Origin: Raphanus sativus
Taxonomy: Eukaryota; Streptophyta; Magnoliopsida; Brassicales; Brassicaceae
NCBI RefSeq assembly: GCF_000801105.2
Contig: NC_079516.1
Span: 45,674,908-45,738,907 of the forward strand
Length of the DNA: 64,000 nucleotides
Reading direction: 5' to 3'
Shown piece by piece: positions 47,586 to 60,267 of this stretch. Below the pieces are notes generated by a model, which did not search any database, had not been told where the DNA came from, and saw nothing but the letters and a program-made list of their open reading frames with translations. The number at the start of each line of letters is the position of its first letter. The stretch's first letter is position 1. The position numbers and the translations under genes are program-made.

Positions 47586-48538
47586 TTCGAAGCCAATATT
47601 CATTTACGTGCAACGATGTGGAACGTCAAATCGTCAGATAATAACGAGCATAGAGTATAATTTATATAGTTATTTATATGTATTAAGTTTTCATCACTGC
47701 ACCATTTTAATTAATTTTTAAAATTCTATGTACTTTTAAAACTTACTATCAAAATTTATTAAATTGTGCATATAATAACCATAATTTTATTATCTATATA
47801 CATGTTAATTTTTAGCTTGTTAATATTACTTATCTACTTATTTATATATTAAGCTTTCAGTAATATCATTATAATAATTTAATTATATATAAAAATTAGT
47901 TATTGCAAAAGTCCAACTTGGGACAAAATTTAATCATTTTCTGAACTAAATGATTTTTTTTATTTAACTAAAACTGTTACATGTACTGTATCATTATTGT
48001 GGAAAAAAGAGATAATTTTCTAAGCATGGCATTAGACTCATTTCTTAATGTTTTCAAACCAACTGTTTTTTTGTCAATCAATCCAACAGTTTAAAATCAA
48101 CTTTAACCTAATATAGGCTCTATCCTTTCTTCCTCTCCCCCCAAAACTATTACTTTTTAATATATATAAAAATTAATAAGCAAAAGATGCAGAGTATCTG
48201 CCACTCCTAAATAAGAAGAAATAAAAAAATCTTCATTTCCAATAATACTATAAAATGATATCTTTTTTTCTCTTTTTTTTTTGAGATCTTTTTTTTCTCT
48301 TTTAGTCTTAAAATCTGATTTTCCCTGCTCTTGTCGCTAAAACAAATGATCGACCATCTTTCTTTCTCTCTCTCTACATCTTTTCTTCTCTCCTGATCAT
48401 TTTCATTAAGGTAATGCAAAATAGCACGAGTATATACATGTTCCTCGTTAGTTATTACATTGCTCATAGAATGTTGTCTGGATCTTCCCATTTACTTTAA
48501 CCTATTTTTTATTTGAAGAACTAAACAGGAGAGATAAA
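47586..48538 (+). promoter_or_regulatory. Upstream region of the PLATZ gene
   Basis: AT-rich DNA (47586-48120) and then a promoter-like part. A TATA candidate, TTAATATATATAAAAA, is at 48155-48170, and a CT-rich leader (48260-48395) lies before the ATG at 48539. I see no gene here. Confidence 0.4.
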
Positions 48539-49547
48539 ATGGAGGAGCCGAAATGGTTGGAAGCTCTCTTAAGAACAAACTACTTCAACATTTGCCCTCG
48601 ACACTGCGAGACACCGCGAAATGAATGCAACATGTTCTGTCTCTCCTGTCAAAACGCTGCGTTTTGCATCTACTGCCGAACCTCCCTCCACATTGATCAT
48701 CCCGTCCTTCAGGTTCACCACATTGCATACCTATATCATTATCCACTCTTCACCATTGTTATTAATGATTGAGCTAACGATGATTCTACAGATAAGAAGA
48801 TCGTCGTATCATAATGTGGTTAGAGTATCGGAGATAGAGAAGGTATTGGACATAAGAGGAGTCCAAAATTATGTCATCAATAGCGCGAGGGTTCTCTTCC
48901 TGAACGAGAGACCTCAGCCTAAGAATTCTTCTCATGGCGCCACGTCATCCACCACCAAAACCATTTCCTACTTCTGCGAGACTTGTTGCAGAACGCTTCT
49001 TGATCCAGTTCGCTTCTGTTCCTTGGGTTGCAAGGTATGTTTACCAACAATTTTGCTGTATATGCACAAATTTCATTTTTATAACCGGGTAAATCATGAA
49101 CCGGAAAACCTATCAATTGGCATATCTATAGAAAACGGGATGCATGGTTATTATTTTTTGCCAATACAGAGTCAACAAATGTAACTGACACTCTACCAAC
49201 TAGACACAACTACTAATGTTTTAAAATTTATTTGTTGTCTCGGGAATGAGATATGATATAACGTTTAATTACTGGTGCGGTAAATTGATAGTTTATGTTC
49301 GAACTTCAAGCATATTAGATAAGGTATCTTAAGATATATGTATACGTTACATTTTGAACAAGGTAAATGTATAATGTGATCATAAAAATGTCAGGCTGAA
49401 GGAATGAGGAAGAATAAGGAAGAGGAAGAAGAGAGATTGCGTAAAGAAAGACAACAAGAAACGCACAAAGGCACGCATCCTCCAACTCATACTTCTAATT
49501 CTAGGCGACGTAAAGGCACTCCACATAGAGCTCCTTTTGCCTCCTAA
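48539..49547 (+). CDS. PLATZ transcription factor (At2g27930-like)
   Basis: PLATZ proteins are plant zinc-dependent DNA-binding proteins, usually described as repressors that bind A/T-rich DNA. Three exons (48539-48712, 48792-49034, 49395-49547) give 189 residues with clean GT-AG junctions. The first exon has [18 protein letters not shown] and a cysteine-rich [16 protein letters not shown] followed by HIDH, the first zinc site. The second exon has [39 protein letters not shown] and the second Cys cluster [16 protein letters not shown] followed by RFCSLGCK. The third exon is charged ([17 protein letters not shown]) and ends in a basic RRRKG stretch, a possible nuclear signal. The length is somewhat below the 200-250 residues usual in the family. 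Nothing in the frame is broken. The position matches the collinear At2g27930 slot. Confidence 0.93.
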
Positions 49548-52500
49548 TTTAATCACTCTTTTTCAAGAAATAAAAAACATAAACTTTCCTTTGATTTTAA
49601 TTTATCTAATACAATTTAATGGTCCACCCAAATTAGCATAGCATATGCGTATTGGGTGGGTGTTTATATATTCTCCAATTTGTACAAAGTCCAGCTCACT
49701 TCTCACAATCATCTCACATGGGAACAACAATTTGTATAAAATAAAATCGTAAAACTCACCTTTTTGTCAACAATTTTATTTACCATATTTCGGATGAGTT
49801 GATATATTATTTTTATAATCCATCCTAAGTCTTTACTTTAAATAAGATTATATAAATGGAGAGTTAAACCCAATAACTCTTTGATAAAGGAAGGAATAAC
49901 ATGAAAATCAGGCAAACCAACTAGCTAGATTATTCGATAGGAGAATGTCGGTGGAGAACTGGAGATATTTGTACTATTTGTCGGAGTAATGATGATAAAA
50001 TTACTAATAAATGTGGTAGTTTGAAGTTACCTGTCGCTATTTGCGTTGCTACTAATTTTACTTTAGCCTAAATTTTGTTAACTTGTATGTTTTATAGAAG
50101 AGTCACTATTTGTGGAGTTTGGGGCTCAATAATTGTGTATTTAAAAAGCTGTTAAGAGGGACATGAATGTGTATATGTTTTGTATAGACACATGAAATGT
50201 CTCTCTGCTTGTTTCTGAACATTGATGTTCTAAGCTGCTATATAATTAAAATAATTTGTTGTATGCGTTAGTTATTCGAAAGGTACAGTTACTTAAAAAG
50301 ATATGAAACATATACTTAAAATTAAACAATTTTTATTGACAAAATTAGGGATGGGCGTTCAAGAGCTTCAATTCGGTTTGACTGAAACATTTGAAAGTGA
50401 TTTGTTTGGGTTGAGGAAAATATTCCTGAACTGAACCAAACAGAATTTTAGATGGGTTAGCCAAAACTCAAAAGCTTAATTAATCTGGTTAATTTTCTAT
50501 AAAGTACTGGTGTCAAAATGAAACAGCTTTTCAGTTACAAGAACTGTGACAAAAAAAAAGTTACAAGAATTTTCTTACCTTTTCAGTGACAAGAGTTGTG
50601 ACATCTCAAGTTTAAAAATTTGTGACAAAAAAAGTTTAAAAGGATTTTCTTACCTTTTCAGTTACTTATTCAAAACCTTTGAGAGTTAAACATAACTAAA
50701 CTAGAATAGTTGAAGATATCTATTAAGAAATTTTCATTATCTTCTAGCTACAAACATAAACAAACAAACTTTCAGTTGATTAATTTTAATATTAAATATT
50801 TTATTATTTATTTAATTGCAAAACTGACTTACACTGATGGTCATTTACAATAAAGTTTCTTCTCCTCTCCTACTTCTTGTCATATTTTGGTGAATTCATG
50901 TGACCGTCAAAAGATTTCCAGAGAAGTTTATTATAAGTAGACTTCACAAGAAATATTTATAAAAAAATAAATTACTGCAAAAATTTTGGTCAAATAAAAA
51001 GTAATTTGTTTATCATAAGAAACTTTTAGAAAATAAGTACTCAATTTTTTGGCTACAAAGAAAAATTAGCATATTTCTATAAAAATCTTTTAAAAACACA
51101 TAAAACTAACATATGCATTGTACATAAAACTTTTAAAGAAGGTTTTTATGTAAACATACCTGAAAAACATTGAATATCATATTTAAATCTGGTAAGATTT
51201 GTTTCTTAACTTCTTCAATCAATCACACAAAACTTCTCTACTAGGTTTATAATTTTAATGATTCTAATAACCTTATAAATTTTTAAATAGAAGGACTTTT
51301 GGGAGGAAATGAAAGATAAATAATTGTATGATAAAATTAAGATATAAAGAGTAGATGTCGATTTTAAATACATTTAGAGCTTGAAATTTAGTGTTCATGT
51401 TAGTTGGTATGTTGTTAATAATAGCAAAGCAATATTGTGAATAAAAGATGAAAATGTGGATGATTTAGTAAAATAAACATTTTCAAAAAGTAATATTAAA
51501 TAACTTGAACTTTACTGTGAACAAGACAAATCAAAGAAATTGAAAATAGGTCAATTTAGTGTTTAACCACAAATTTTATGTCATCTGTGTAAGAAGCACC
51601 AAAATTAAACGATATCTTAAAAATATAAATATACAAATTATATTATAGTTTTATCAAAATATTTTTTAAACTATTATTAAATAATTATTATAAATTAATA
51701 TTAATTTGATTTGGTTTATCTATAAAATAAAAAAAAATATAATAATATGCAATTTAGCATTATTAAAATGAAAGTAAATAAATATAGTTAAACAAATTAA
51801 TTTATTGATTAATTTGTAAATTATATAAATAATTAAAGTATACATACACACGAATAGAAAAAAATGTTTTATAAAAAAATTTTATAACAAGAAATATTTG
51901 ATTAACGATATAATAAGTATGATTTATTAAGTATATTTAAAATTAGACATTGATATTAAATAAATATATTTATTTGGTAAAATTAAAATATTAAAATTAG
52001 CTAATATTTATGTTATTTTATAATATACAGGAACGAGTTACTATTGTTATTTTTACGATTATAAAATTTACGGTTTATTTCTTTAACTATGGAACATATT
52101 ATTTGAATGTGTGACCATTTTACCAAACATATTAATCTATCTTTTAAAAAAAATTGTTAAGAAAACACATTTTATCTTGGTCACATTTTATGTGATGTTT
52201 TAGGTTATTTCACATAGATTAAGAAAACACATGTTCTTTTATCTTGGTAACATAAAAATACATTAAATAAAACTACTTTAACCAATAATAAAAAATACAG
52301 TATTTTGTAATTGGTCATAAAATTCAAATCATATTAAATTCTACCTAGATTAGTGAGAACATCATTTAAAATGGGACAAAATAAAAATCCTAAAACATCA
52401 CTTAAAGTGAGATGGAGGGAGTATATTTTTTTACATTTTCAATACATGTTTTATCAAATAATTGTAAATTTTTAAAAAAATAATTGTAATTATTGAAATT

Positions 52501-52655
52501 TTGTTGGTTTAAAACTGTGGAAAAAAATAATTTCAAAAAACTATGCAAATTTAGTGTATTTTTTTAATATCTGTAAAAATCCTAGAATATGTACGAGGGA
52601 GTAAAATTTATAAAAACAGTCTCGTTTTTTTTTAATGCTTCCCTTCGTCCTAGTA
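49548..52655. other. Long AT-rich intergenic region
   Basis: 3.1 kb without a recognisable gene. 50340-50470 has a GGTTTGACTGAAAC/TTTGGTTGAG-like diverged repeat. Near 50570-50650 the phrase ACAAAAAAAGTTACAAGAATTTTCTTACCTTTTCAGT recurs in variants, a short local duplication. The DNA ending at GAGATGGAGGGAGTAT (about 52410-52425) looks like the right edge of a CTCCCTCC-type MITE. Confidence 0.5.
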
Positions 52656-53220
52656 ATGGAGAGCAAGAAGCAACTCCCCAATATCCTTCAGCTCATAACA
52701 ACCATCCAAAACGCCACGTCATATCTATCACCATCATCATCTACGCCACCGTCACAGTTGGCGTCACGGCCGCGTTGGTCACTTGACTCCTCCATGGCTC
52801 TCACTATCTTCTCTTTGATTGCTCTCTTATTCATGGCTGTCTTCTCCGTCTTCATCCTCCACGATGTCGCGACGTCGGCATTTTAATCTCCGGAGGGGAC
52901 TTGATTCTGAGACCCTACGATCACTGCGGGTGTACCGTTACACGAAATGAGAGAAGCACTGGATCGAGGATTGCATCATCTGCTTGAGTAACTACGAAGA
53001 AGGTGAAACCGTTAAAGTGATACCACGCTGTGGTCGTGGCTTCGCTCACACGTCACTTGTCCTTTCTGCCGCAGCAGCTAGGTGTTGCCGGATCAGGAAT
53101 CGGCAGAGAGCAGCTGTAGATCAACGGCTGAAGATGATGACACGTGTACTGGTATCGGCTCTTGTGTAAGGAGGCGTAGTGGCTATTCGAGTTTGGGACC
53201 GGACTGGAACGGTCGTTGAG
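52656..53220 (+). pseudogene. ATL57: ATL57-like RING-H2 protein pseudogene
   Basis: ATL proteins are membrane-anchored RING-H2 ubiquitin ligases. The ATG at 52656 opens a frame with MESKKQLPNILQLITTIQNA, a Pro/Ser-rich part and a hydrophobic segment, MALTIFSLIALLFMAVFSVF, and stops at 52886. The following DNA still encodes RRGLDSETLRSLRVYRYTK in another frame, then a stop, then EDCIICLSNYEEGETVKVIP (about 52964-53025) and, after a further shift, WLRSHVTCPFCRSS. The RING-H2 middle, which would carry the His pair and one Cys, is missing between CG and WL. There are therefore at least two frameshifts, one stop and an internal deletion in the zinc site. The intact N-terminal frame could still give a short membrane peptide, but ligase activity is lost. 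The order next to PLATZ fits At2g27940. Confidence 0.85.
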
Positions 53221-53730
53221 TCTCTGACATGTGTGTGTTTCCAAGCGTGTTGATATTTATTGTCGGTTTATCCTTTTATTATTTTCCTTTCATTTTGTTT
53301 TTTTTTTAAGTGTGAGTTCGTATTTACACCAGCAACACGACAGTTATTTTTAACTCGTCGCAGTAACTTCATATGTTTGGATGCCATATTTCTTCATAAG
53401 GTATTTTTCCTACCTAACGTTTGGCTTTGCTTCGAGGCAATGTTGCTGTAAATTAAAGGCACTATATATTCTTTTCGATTTTGTAAGCAAATGAGTTTGA
53501 GAATGAAACTAAGGCTATATGACATATACGCTGTAACAATATCTATTGAATCTTGTGTATAAACATAGTTAAGAAGTGTGTGAGCCAAGTGAATCAGAGT
53601 TATATCTAAAGCTATATAAATCACGAGAAAGATAAAAGACATTTGGTATCAGTAAAACCCAGAATCTGATAAGCAATCTGAAGCAGAGTTTGGAGCCAAA
53701 TGCTAGGACCGAAAGAGAGAGAGAAAGAGG
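53221..53730. other. Spacer between ATL57 relic and RING gene
   Basis: T-rich sequence of about 500 bp. It probably includes the 3' UTR of the minus-strand RING gene at its right end. No separate gene seen. Confidence 0.5.
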
Positions 53731-56700
53731 TCAGAGTATAGAGTAAGCACGAACTGCCTCAACCACAGGGGCTTGACACATGGGACATTTTCCTCCAGCC
53801 TCCACTAGCTTCTTTGCACACTTCTCGCAAGTGTTCATATGTCCGCATCTGTTATTTTTTTTATTCATTGAAAAAAAAATCAAATAGGGAAGATGCATAT
53901 TAAAAAAAAAAAAAGATGGTGGTAAACGTACCTGTACAATAAGGAATCAATGTTACTCTCGCAGCAAATGCAGCAGATCCCTTTCCTTACGTATTCCCAT
54001 TTTGACTCGTAGCTCTCAGCCTCCTTGGATGATGAACCTGTGAATTGATTTTGGAACATTATTTAACAATTTAGATCAATGTTGTACTGTGAATATATAT
54101 ATGTAAAAATCATAGGACGGATAGAAAACCTGATGAGTCTGCTGAGCGGTGCATCGCCGCAGAGACCTCTTGTCTTATAGACCGTTGTAGCTCGAGTTGC
54201 ATTTCCATGCAAGCCTCCAGCATCCTCTGCAGGTTATCCATCCTTTGATGTATCCTTCCCATGTCGATCCTCAGATCGTTGATCGAGTCCCAATCCTGCA
54301 GAACGAGATAAATTGTTTGTTTTGATCAAGTTAATTGGATCAACAAGTAGGATGATCCACTTAGGAAATAATCTTTACCATTCCAATGCGCTCATGCATA
54401 TCACGTGCCGGCCAGCTTGAATTGGATCGATCATGGTCCCAGAAATCCTGAACAGGAATCACTGGAGAGGGTAGAGATAAAGGAGGAGATTCAACAGCAT
54501 CGATTTCTTGACCACCACCACCATCACTCTGAGCATCAGCTTGCTGTTCTGTGTGTTCATCTACTAATGAAGGGTCCTCGTGTTCTTCCCAGTCGACAGG
54601 ATCTCGGCTTCGCCTGTCCACGTAAGATTGTATCAACTGGTCAAGATTTTCCCTAAACCCGCTTTGAAGAAGATTTGAAACACGTCTCCTGTATAGTGGA
54701 AACAGCAAAGTCATCAGATTCAGAAACTTCGGTTGAGATATGAGAGGCCATTACAGCGGAAATAGTACCTGCTCGAGAGTTCTCTGAGTTCCATGTTCTC
54801 ATTATCATCGTCCGGAGGAAAAAATGTGGCAGCCCTTCCAATTGAGACCGTATCCTCATCAGAATGTTCCTCCTCAGACCAGTCTTGTAGTGTGCTCTGA
54901 AGATCAGAATCATCAGCCTGCATCTCCGTGGGTTGTAGTGGACCATGGGCTTCTCCGTCTTCATCCACGGATGATACCTGGGACAACTGATTTGGAAAAC
55001 TCTCGGAAACGTTTGTACCTGCCTCCTCTTCAGCATCATCTCTCCATTCACCGTTGATAAGTTGCCAATCGGCTTCTTCATTTTCCAGAATCTCCTCCTC
55101 AGACTGTTCCTCTAGGGTGAAAGTTAGATTGATGTTCTCAGGCAGATGCTCCTGGAGATCTATTGTCGGTCCGGTAGTGGCAATTTCTTCTGGACTTTGC
55201 AGAGACTGTTCATAAAATATCTCGCTAGTTTCTTGCAAATGGCCGCCATGTCTGTTCTCACCTCCCAGAATAGAAGAAGATGAGCAGCTAGTAGCGTCCT
55301 CCCTTTGATGGCTACTCAGGTCTGCTTCAGCATCATTTCTCCTTTGAGAAAATTCATCACCTTCCGACCGTTGCCATTCGCTTTGAATAATATTCTCAGG
55401 AAGCTGCCCCTGCCAGCCTTCTACACGTGCGGTCCTTTCTTCCAGACTTGTACTCCGATTATTAGAGCGTCTAGAATCAGTTACTTCATCCAGCGAATTA
55501 TGGCTGTCAGCCTCTCTGCGATTATGATCTGAACCGCCGTCTGCATCATTGATGTTATCTTGACAATTTAAATTGTTTTCTTCTTCACCTCTACTATCAT
55601 CTGTTTCAGTGTCCGATGAGGTTTCCGAGTGACTAGTGCTCGCTTGACCAGAGACTGACCGGTCTAGTCTGGATATAAATTCCTCCCTGTCATGGAAAAA
55701 TCGCTTAATATATAAAGATCATAAAGGTCTGAACTCATAGATCAGCACAAGATATTAAGCCACATATGGAAGGACACAAAATAAAACCACACAGAGATGC
55801 ATGAGTTGTTGAATACAAAGGAATTAGCTACCTCAGCTCAGATACAGTCTGCCTCTCTCTCAGAAAGCCCAACTCAGTAGCTGCAGATGATGTTGGTTTC
55901 TCTTTATCATCCTTGACACCATTTCGCAAGAACCTTCCCCTTAGCAATGCCTGCAATGGCAATTAAAGATCATGATTCAGGCTACGCAACCGAAACGTAA
56001 ACGACAGAGTTGAGACAGATACAACTATCAGTTTCTAGAACATCAAACAACCTTAAATCTGACTTGAAATGGTACACAAAAACATAACGTAAGGAAATAA
56101 AAAAAATATATATAACCGACCTGAATGCGGTTGCGATGAGCAAAGTTCGAAACAGCATGATGCTGCATCAACCCCTGCAGCTCTCTTTGCCTTTCCCTCT
56201 CAGCCATTTTCAACATATCCACCCACACTTGCCGACCACATAACTTGCGTATGCCTCTTCTAGCATGCTCGTTCTGAACGCAGTTCGCATTCACAACCAT
56301 CCCTCCATCAAGCACTCTTTCAATCTGGTTAGCAACTTCAGCAGGAGTTTGATCTTCCCTGGAATCACCACCAATCACAGGCCTCTGCTGGCTATTCATC
56401 TGAACCATCTCCCTAATGATCCTCACCCTTTCCTGCTCAGTTTCACCAAGCCATTCCGCTCTCGCGCCGTTAGTGGTAGGCGAAGGAGCAGACGATTGCT
56501 CACCCGTCCCAGAGCTCATCCACTCACGAAAGATCTGTCTAACTCTTTCTCTCTCAACCATCCCCAGATCTGAAGAGTGCTCGCTGTGATCCTCGCTCGA
56601 GTTATGACTCCGGGTAGGGGAGCATCCACCAAGCTCACTCTCACCCAAATTAACATCATGTGAACTAATATTACTGTCGTTTCCCCTCAGAGTATTAGAA

Positions 56701-56894
56701 GAAGGGGAAGAAGGGCGACTCCTTCTGTCACGGGGATGACCCGTCGTCACGTGGTCATCCTCGAGTTCCCTCCACATCTGGAGGAGGGAGGATGCACGGA
56801 CGCCGCCCGGTCTTCCTTCGGTTTCCATTTGTCTAGTGTCCCGAGGGAAGGATGAATTGATGGCCAAAATGTTTTGCAGGCCAGCAATAGCCAT
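53731..56894 (-). CDS. Large RING-finger protein (At2g27950-like)
   Basis: Seven minus-strand exons (56894-56121, 55950-55832, 55686-54769, 54688-54379, 54295-54130, 54037-53932, 53848-53731) give 836 residues in one frame with GT-AG introns. I chose the Met at 56894 ([20 protein letters not shown]) over the one 21 bases earlier because it matches the family start as I remember it. The N-terminal 250 residues contain [15 protein letters not shown] and, near the exon end, [12 protein letters not shown] and [14 protein letters not shown]. The middle (250-650) is acidic, Ser/Glu-rich and low-complexity. Before the C-terminus is a coiled-coil-like [20 protein letters not shown]. The last two exons form a C3HC4 [24 protein letters not shown], then CEKCAKKL and CPMCQ. 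It is probably an E3 ubiquitin ligase; substrate unknown. The acidic middle and C-terminal RING resemble plant proteins of the same build that are often untested. Confidence 0.92.
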
Positions 56895-57720
56895 TATGAT
56901 CGACCAATCAATCAAATCAAATCAAATCCCTTTTAAAAAAAGCCTAATTATCTACAAAAATATACACAAACGTCGGCTTTTCTTTTGCTCCAGATTAGAT
57001 TAGATTAGATCATCTCCCAATCATCAGTTTCCATACCTCTGACCACCACGGTCCATAGACCAAATTTGCACTGGAATCAACATCTTTTTTTTCACTAAAT
57101 GAGGATACTCTCTTTGCAGTGATTGCAACCTCCACGAGATTTATAAAACTCAGGTCCAAACGTGCCCCTGAAATCAATCAATCAATCATTGATCACATCT
57201 ACACAAGTCTTCATGGAGACATAAAATACGATTAACGCCCAAATAAATGTAAATAAGAACCCTAAAATCAAAATCAAATTCTTAGGGAATTGAGCAGCAA
57301 CAAAATCAACCGATCACATATGTACAAGTCTTAGTTGAATTCAAATCGATTAAATAAGAACCCTAAATCTCACATTCTCATCTGTTTTTTTCCATTATTA
57401 GAAGCTCGAATCGGATCCGAAGATCCAAAAAAAAATCCGATCGAGATCCAAAAAAATCGAAAATTAAATTTCCATGGAGAAGGAGAGTCCGAGAAATCAA
57501 AGACCTAAATCAAATCCGCCATTATCGAAAATTGAACACAAGAACGAGAGAGAGAGGGAGAGGAGAAGCATCGTATACCTACCAGTGAATCTCTTCGCTT
57601 CGATTTATGAGTGAAGAAACGGTCAGATGGTAGAGAGAATTTAACCACCACAAGAGGAGAAGGAGAAGAGGCGAGCGAAGAGAGAGAGAGAGAGAGAGAG
57701 AGAATTGTAGATGTGGACCA
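56895..57720 (-). promoter_or_regulatory. Long 5' leader/promoter of the RING gene
   Basis: Upstream on the minus strand there is a CT-rich leader (GA-rich on the plus strand). A (GA)n microsatellite lies at 57679-57703. Splice-like signals (ACCTACCAGTG near 57580 on the plus strand) suggest a 5'-UTR intron. No additional ORF is conserved. Confidence 0.45.
57679..57703. repeat. (GA)n microsatellite
   Basis: Perfect GA run in the presumed leader or promoter of the minus-strand RING gene, reading (CT)n on the transcribed strand. Confidence 0.9.
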
Positions 57721-58155
57721 GCTTGCTGCGAAGAAAATCTTACCGTAACACGGACGTCTGGACAAAATTGACAAGCGCCTAATACCTGCCTGACACGTAG
57801 CTCACTTCCCTGCTTCCCAAAGTTGGTTTTTTCTTTTTGGATTATTCTACTATCTCCATTATTAATTTAATCAAAAGAAAAAGGAAAAAAAAAATAAATC
57901 AAATTTGGCTGAATTTATATCATAAACCTTCAATTTTTATCTACTCCGAAACTCTTTATGTGATACAAATATTTACTAACGTATAAATTTTGAGAATGTG
58001 TTAATATAAATGTAGGTATTTTTAAGTTTTTAGTAGGTATATTATCCTTAAAGTATATAATGCCTAAAATTGACACGATATTTCTGAAACATCATTGTTT
58101 TTTGTTAAAAATTATAAAATTGATTATATATTATAAGTATATTTAAAATATATTA
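57721..58155. other. Intergenic DNA
   Basis: AT-rich DNA with no gene seen. It ends in the left target duplication of the SINE. Confidence 0.5.
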
Positions 58156-58336
58156 ACCAAGTTGTTTTGGTCTAATGGTAAAGGGATTCCGGTTGGAGCT
58201 TTTGCCTTGGGTTCGATTTTACTTGGCCACCAGGACTAGCGTTAAATCGCAAGAATACGTGGATTGCCGTCGGCCTCAGGAGAATTAGTCTTACGCCTAG
58301 AAAGCCTTTGGATCAATCTCTGGTTAATCAAAGAAA
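58156..58336 (+). mobile_element. tRNA-derived SINE
   Basis: The element contains polymerase III box A-like TGGTCTAATGGTAAAG and box B-like GGTTCGATTTT about 35 bp apart. A non-tRNA body follows (GGATTGCCGTCGGCCTCAGG region). It is flanked by imperfect direct repeats, ATATTTAAAATATATTA on the left and ATATTTAAAATATTA on the right, as expected of a LINE-assisted insertion. It does not fold as a functional tRNA. Confidence 0.8.
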
Positions 58337-60230
58337 ATATTTAAAATATTATGTACCATGATATATCACAATATCCTAACGTGCGATGTGGATCAGAATG
58401 AATCTTGAATTCAGCTTAATAATTTCATCAGTGATTACAACCAATTAGTTAGAGGTCCAACATTGAGAAATGATTACTCGAATATGGGATGATTACTCGA
58501 ATATGAAATAGTAAATTGTTAAAACAAAGAGAAAATCAAAACTATACTAAGTAGCATGTTCAAGATTCTTGAACATTACTACTCATTCTACAAAGATAGA
58601 GTTTTAGTATTTTACACATATTAAAATACATTGTATCATTATAACAAATTTACTTTTCTTTAGTTATCAACTTTTAATAAATTTTAACCAGTAATAACTC
58701 AATAAAATCAATTAATTTTCTTACATATTGTTACATCTTTAAAAAACACAAAAACTCTATTTCTGCAAAACAATTTTTATTTCTAAAATATCTATCTTAA
58801 CGGATAACAAAGAGTATTTGTTTTTTTTTCTTAAATCTCCTTTTAAGGAAAAGATATGGAAATTTAGTCTTACGACCGTAGTTAAATTGAATGGTGTAGA
58901 AATCTATTAATATTAAGTAGAATATATTCAATTTATAGTTTGAAGTGATTTGAAATTTTTAATCATTATAAATTTTAGACGAACTAGAGAATTTAATATG
59001 ATTTATGTCAAAAACACTAAAATATCATTTTAACTAAAAAACTTGAGCAATTATATCAAAACACTCTAAAATCACTCACAACTTGAAAAACTTACAATTT
59101 AAAAAATATCAATAACAATAAATTTTACATTAGCTTATAAAATATGAAGTTCGATAAGATTGGATTTTAAATGGATTTTTTAAAATCCATAGTTGATTAG
59201 TCATCGATTTAAATGGATTTTTAATCCAAATCACTTTAAGCTTTCCTTTAAATACACTCTCTTAAGTGTTTTTGTTTTTATCATATATATATATAGATCT
59301 CTCAAGCTTTAAAAAGATATTAAATTTGATATTAGTATAATCATATTGTATTTTAAGATATCTTAAAAACTATTTTGAAATGTCTAACTACAATTCGTGT
59401 TTTTCATTATATGCAGTTATATACACAGTTCTTTAAATAATTTTGATAATGCCCCCCCCCCCCCCCCAAAAATATCCATTTCTACATCCGCTGCTGGGTA
59501 CAAGAACAAAAAAATGTAATGGTTTTTGGGCAAATATACAACAGTTTCCACCTTAAAAGGAAAGCCGGAAGAAAATTAGAACTAAAAATAAATACTAACA
59601 AGTGGATTTTGGTATTGATGATTTGTAACTTTTTTAGTAATAACTTTTTTTCAATACCATTAAAAGGGGATCATTCCCAAATTATACTCTTAATGAATAT
59701 TTTAAAATTTTCAAAAATGTCCTTAATGATATGAACAAACTAAAAATTCATTAATGGTATTAGTGTCATTTGGTTTTGTATACCTATTTTAACATTTAGA
59801 TGGATTTGATTTCGTATGACCCAAATCTATTAACTAACTAAATGAGTTATGTTTTTATATAATTAATTTCATATCCCATAAACTGTTTAATATCAATAGC
59901 ATAAATTAAAGTTTGCAATAATTTTAAAAAATGGATATTAAAGATTGAAATTTTGTAACTACACGAAGATAACACTTAATCAAAAATATTATTGGCCACT
60001 TAATATGTTTAGCAATATTTTATATAATTTATAATTCTTTAATTATATAATAGTCCAAGTACGAATTTCGGATACAACCATTGTTAAACTTATTTACAAA
60101 TGTGACGTATTTTAAATTTTTATCATATTCTACACACTATAACAAACGCGCATAATTAAAACTTGATCATGTCACAGTTTAAATAATTAAAACGAAGAAT
60201 TATCAATTTTTATATTGAAAAAACAACAAA
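58337..60230. other. Intergenic region without recognisable gene
   Basis: AT-rich. Contains a run of 16 C (59452-59467). A 71-codon frame at 59519-59734 has no recognised motif. Confidence 0.5.
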
Positions 60231-60267
60231 AAAATACCCGCTCTTTCAAGAACGGGTCAGAATCTAG
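60231..60267 (+). mobile_element. Helitron 3' terminus
   Basis: A weakened hairpin, CCCGCTCTTTCAAGAACGGG, is followed by TCAGAATCTAG|T. It matches the 3' ends at 8655 and 36954. The 5' end was not found with confidence. Confidence 0.55.

Noticed and set aside
58156..58336. A tRNA gene on the plus strand
   Set aside because: A- and B-box phrases are present, but no acceptor or anticodon stem pairing can be made. The flanking direct repeats indicate a SINE.
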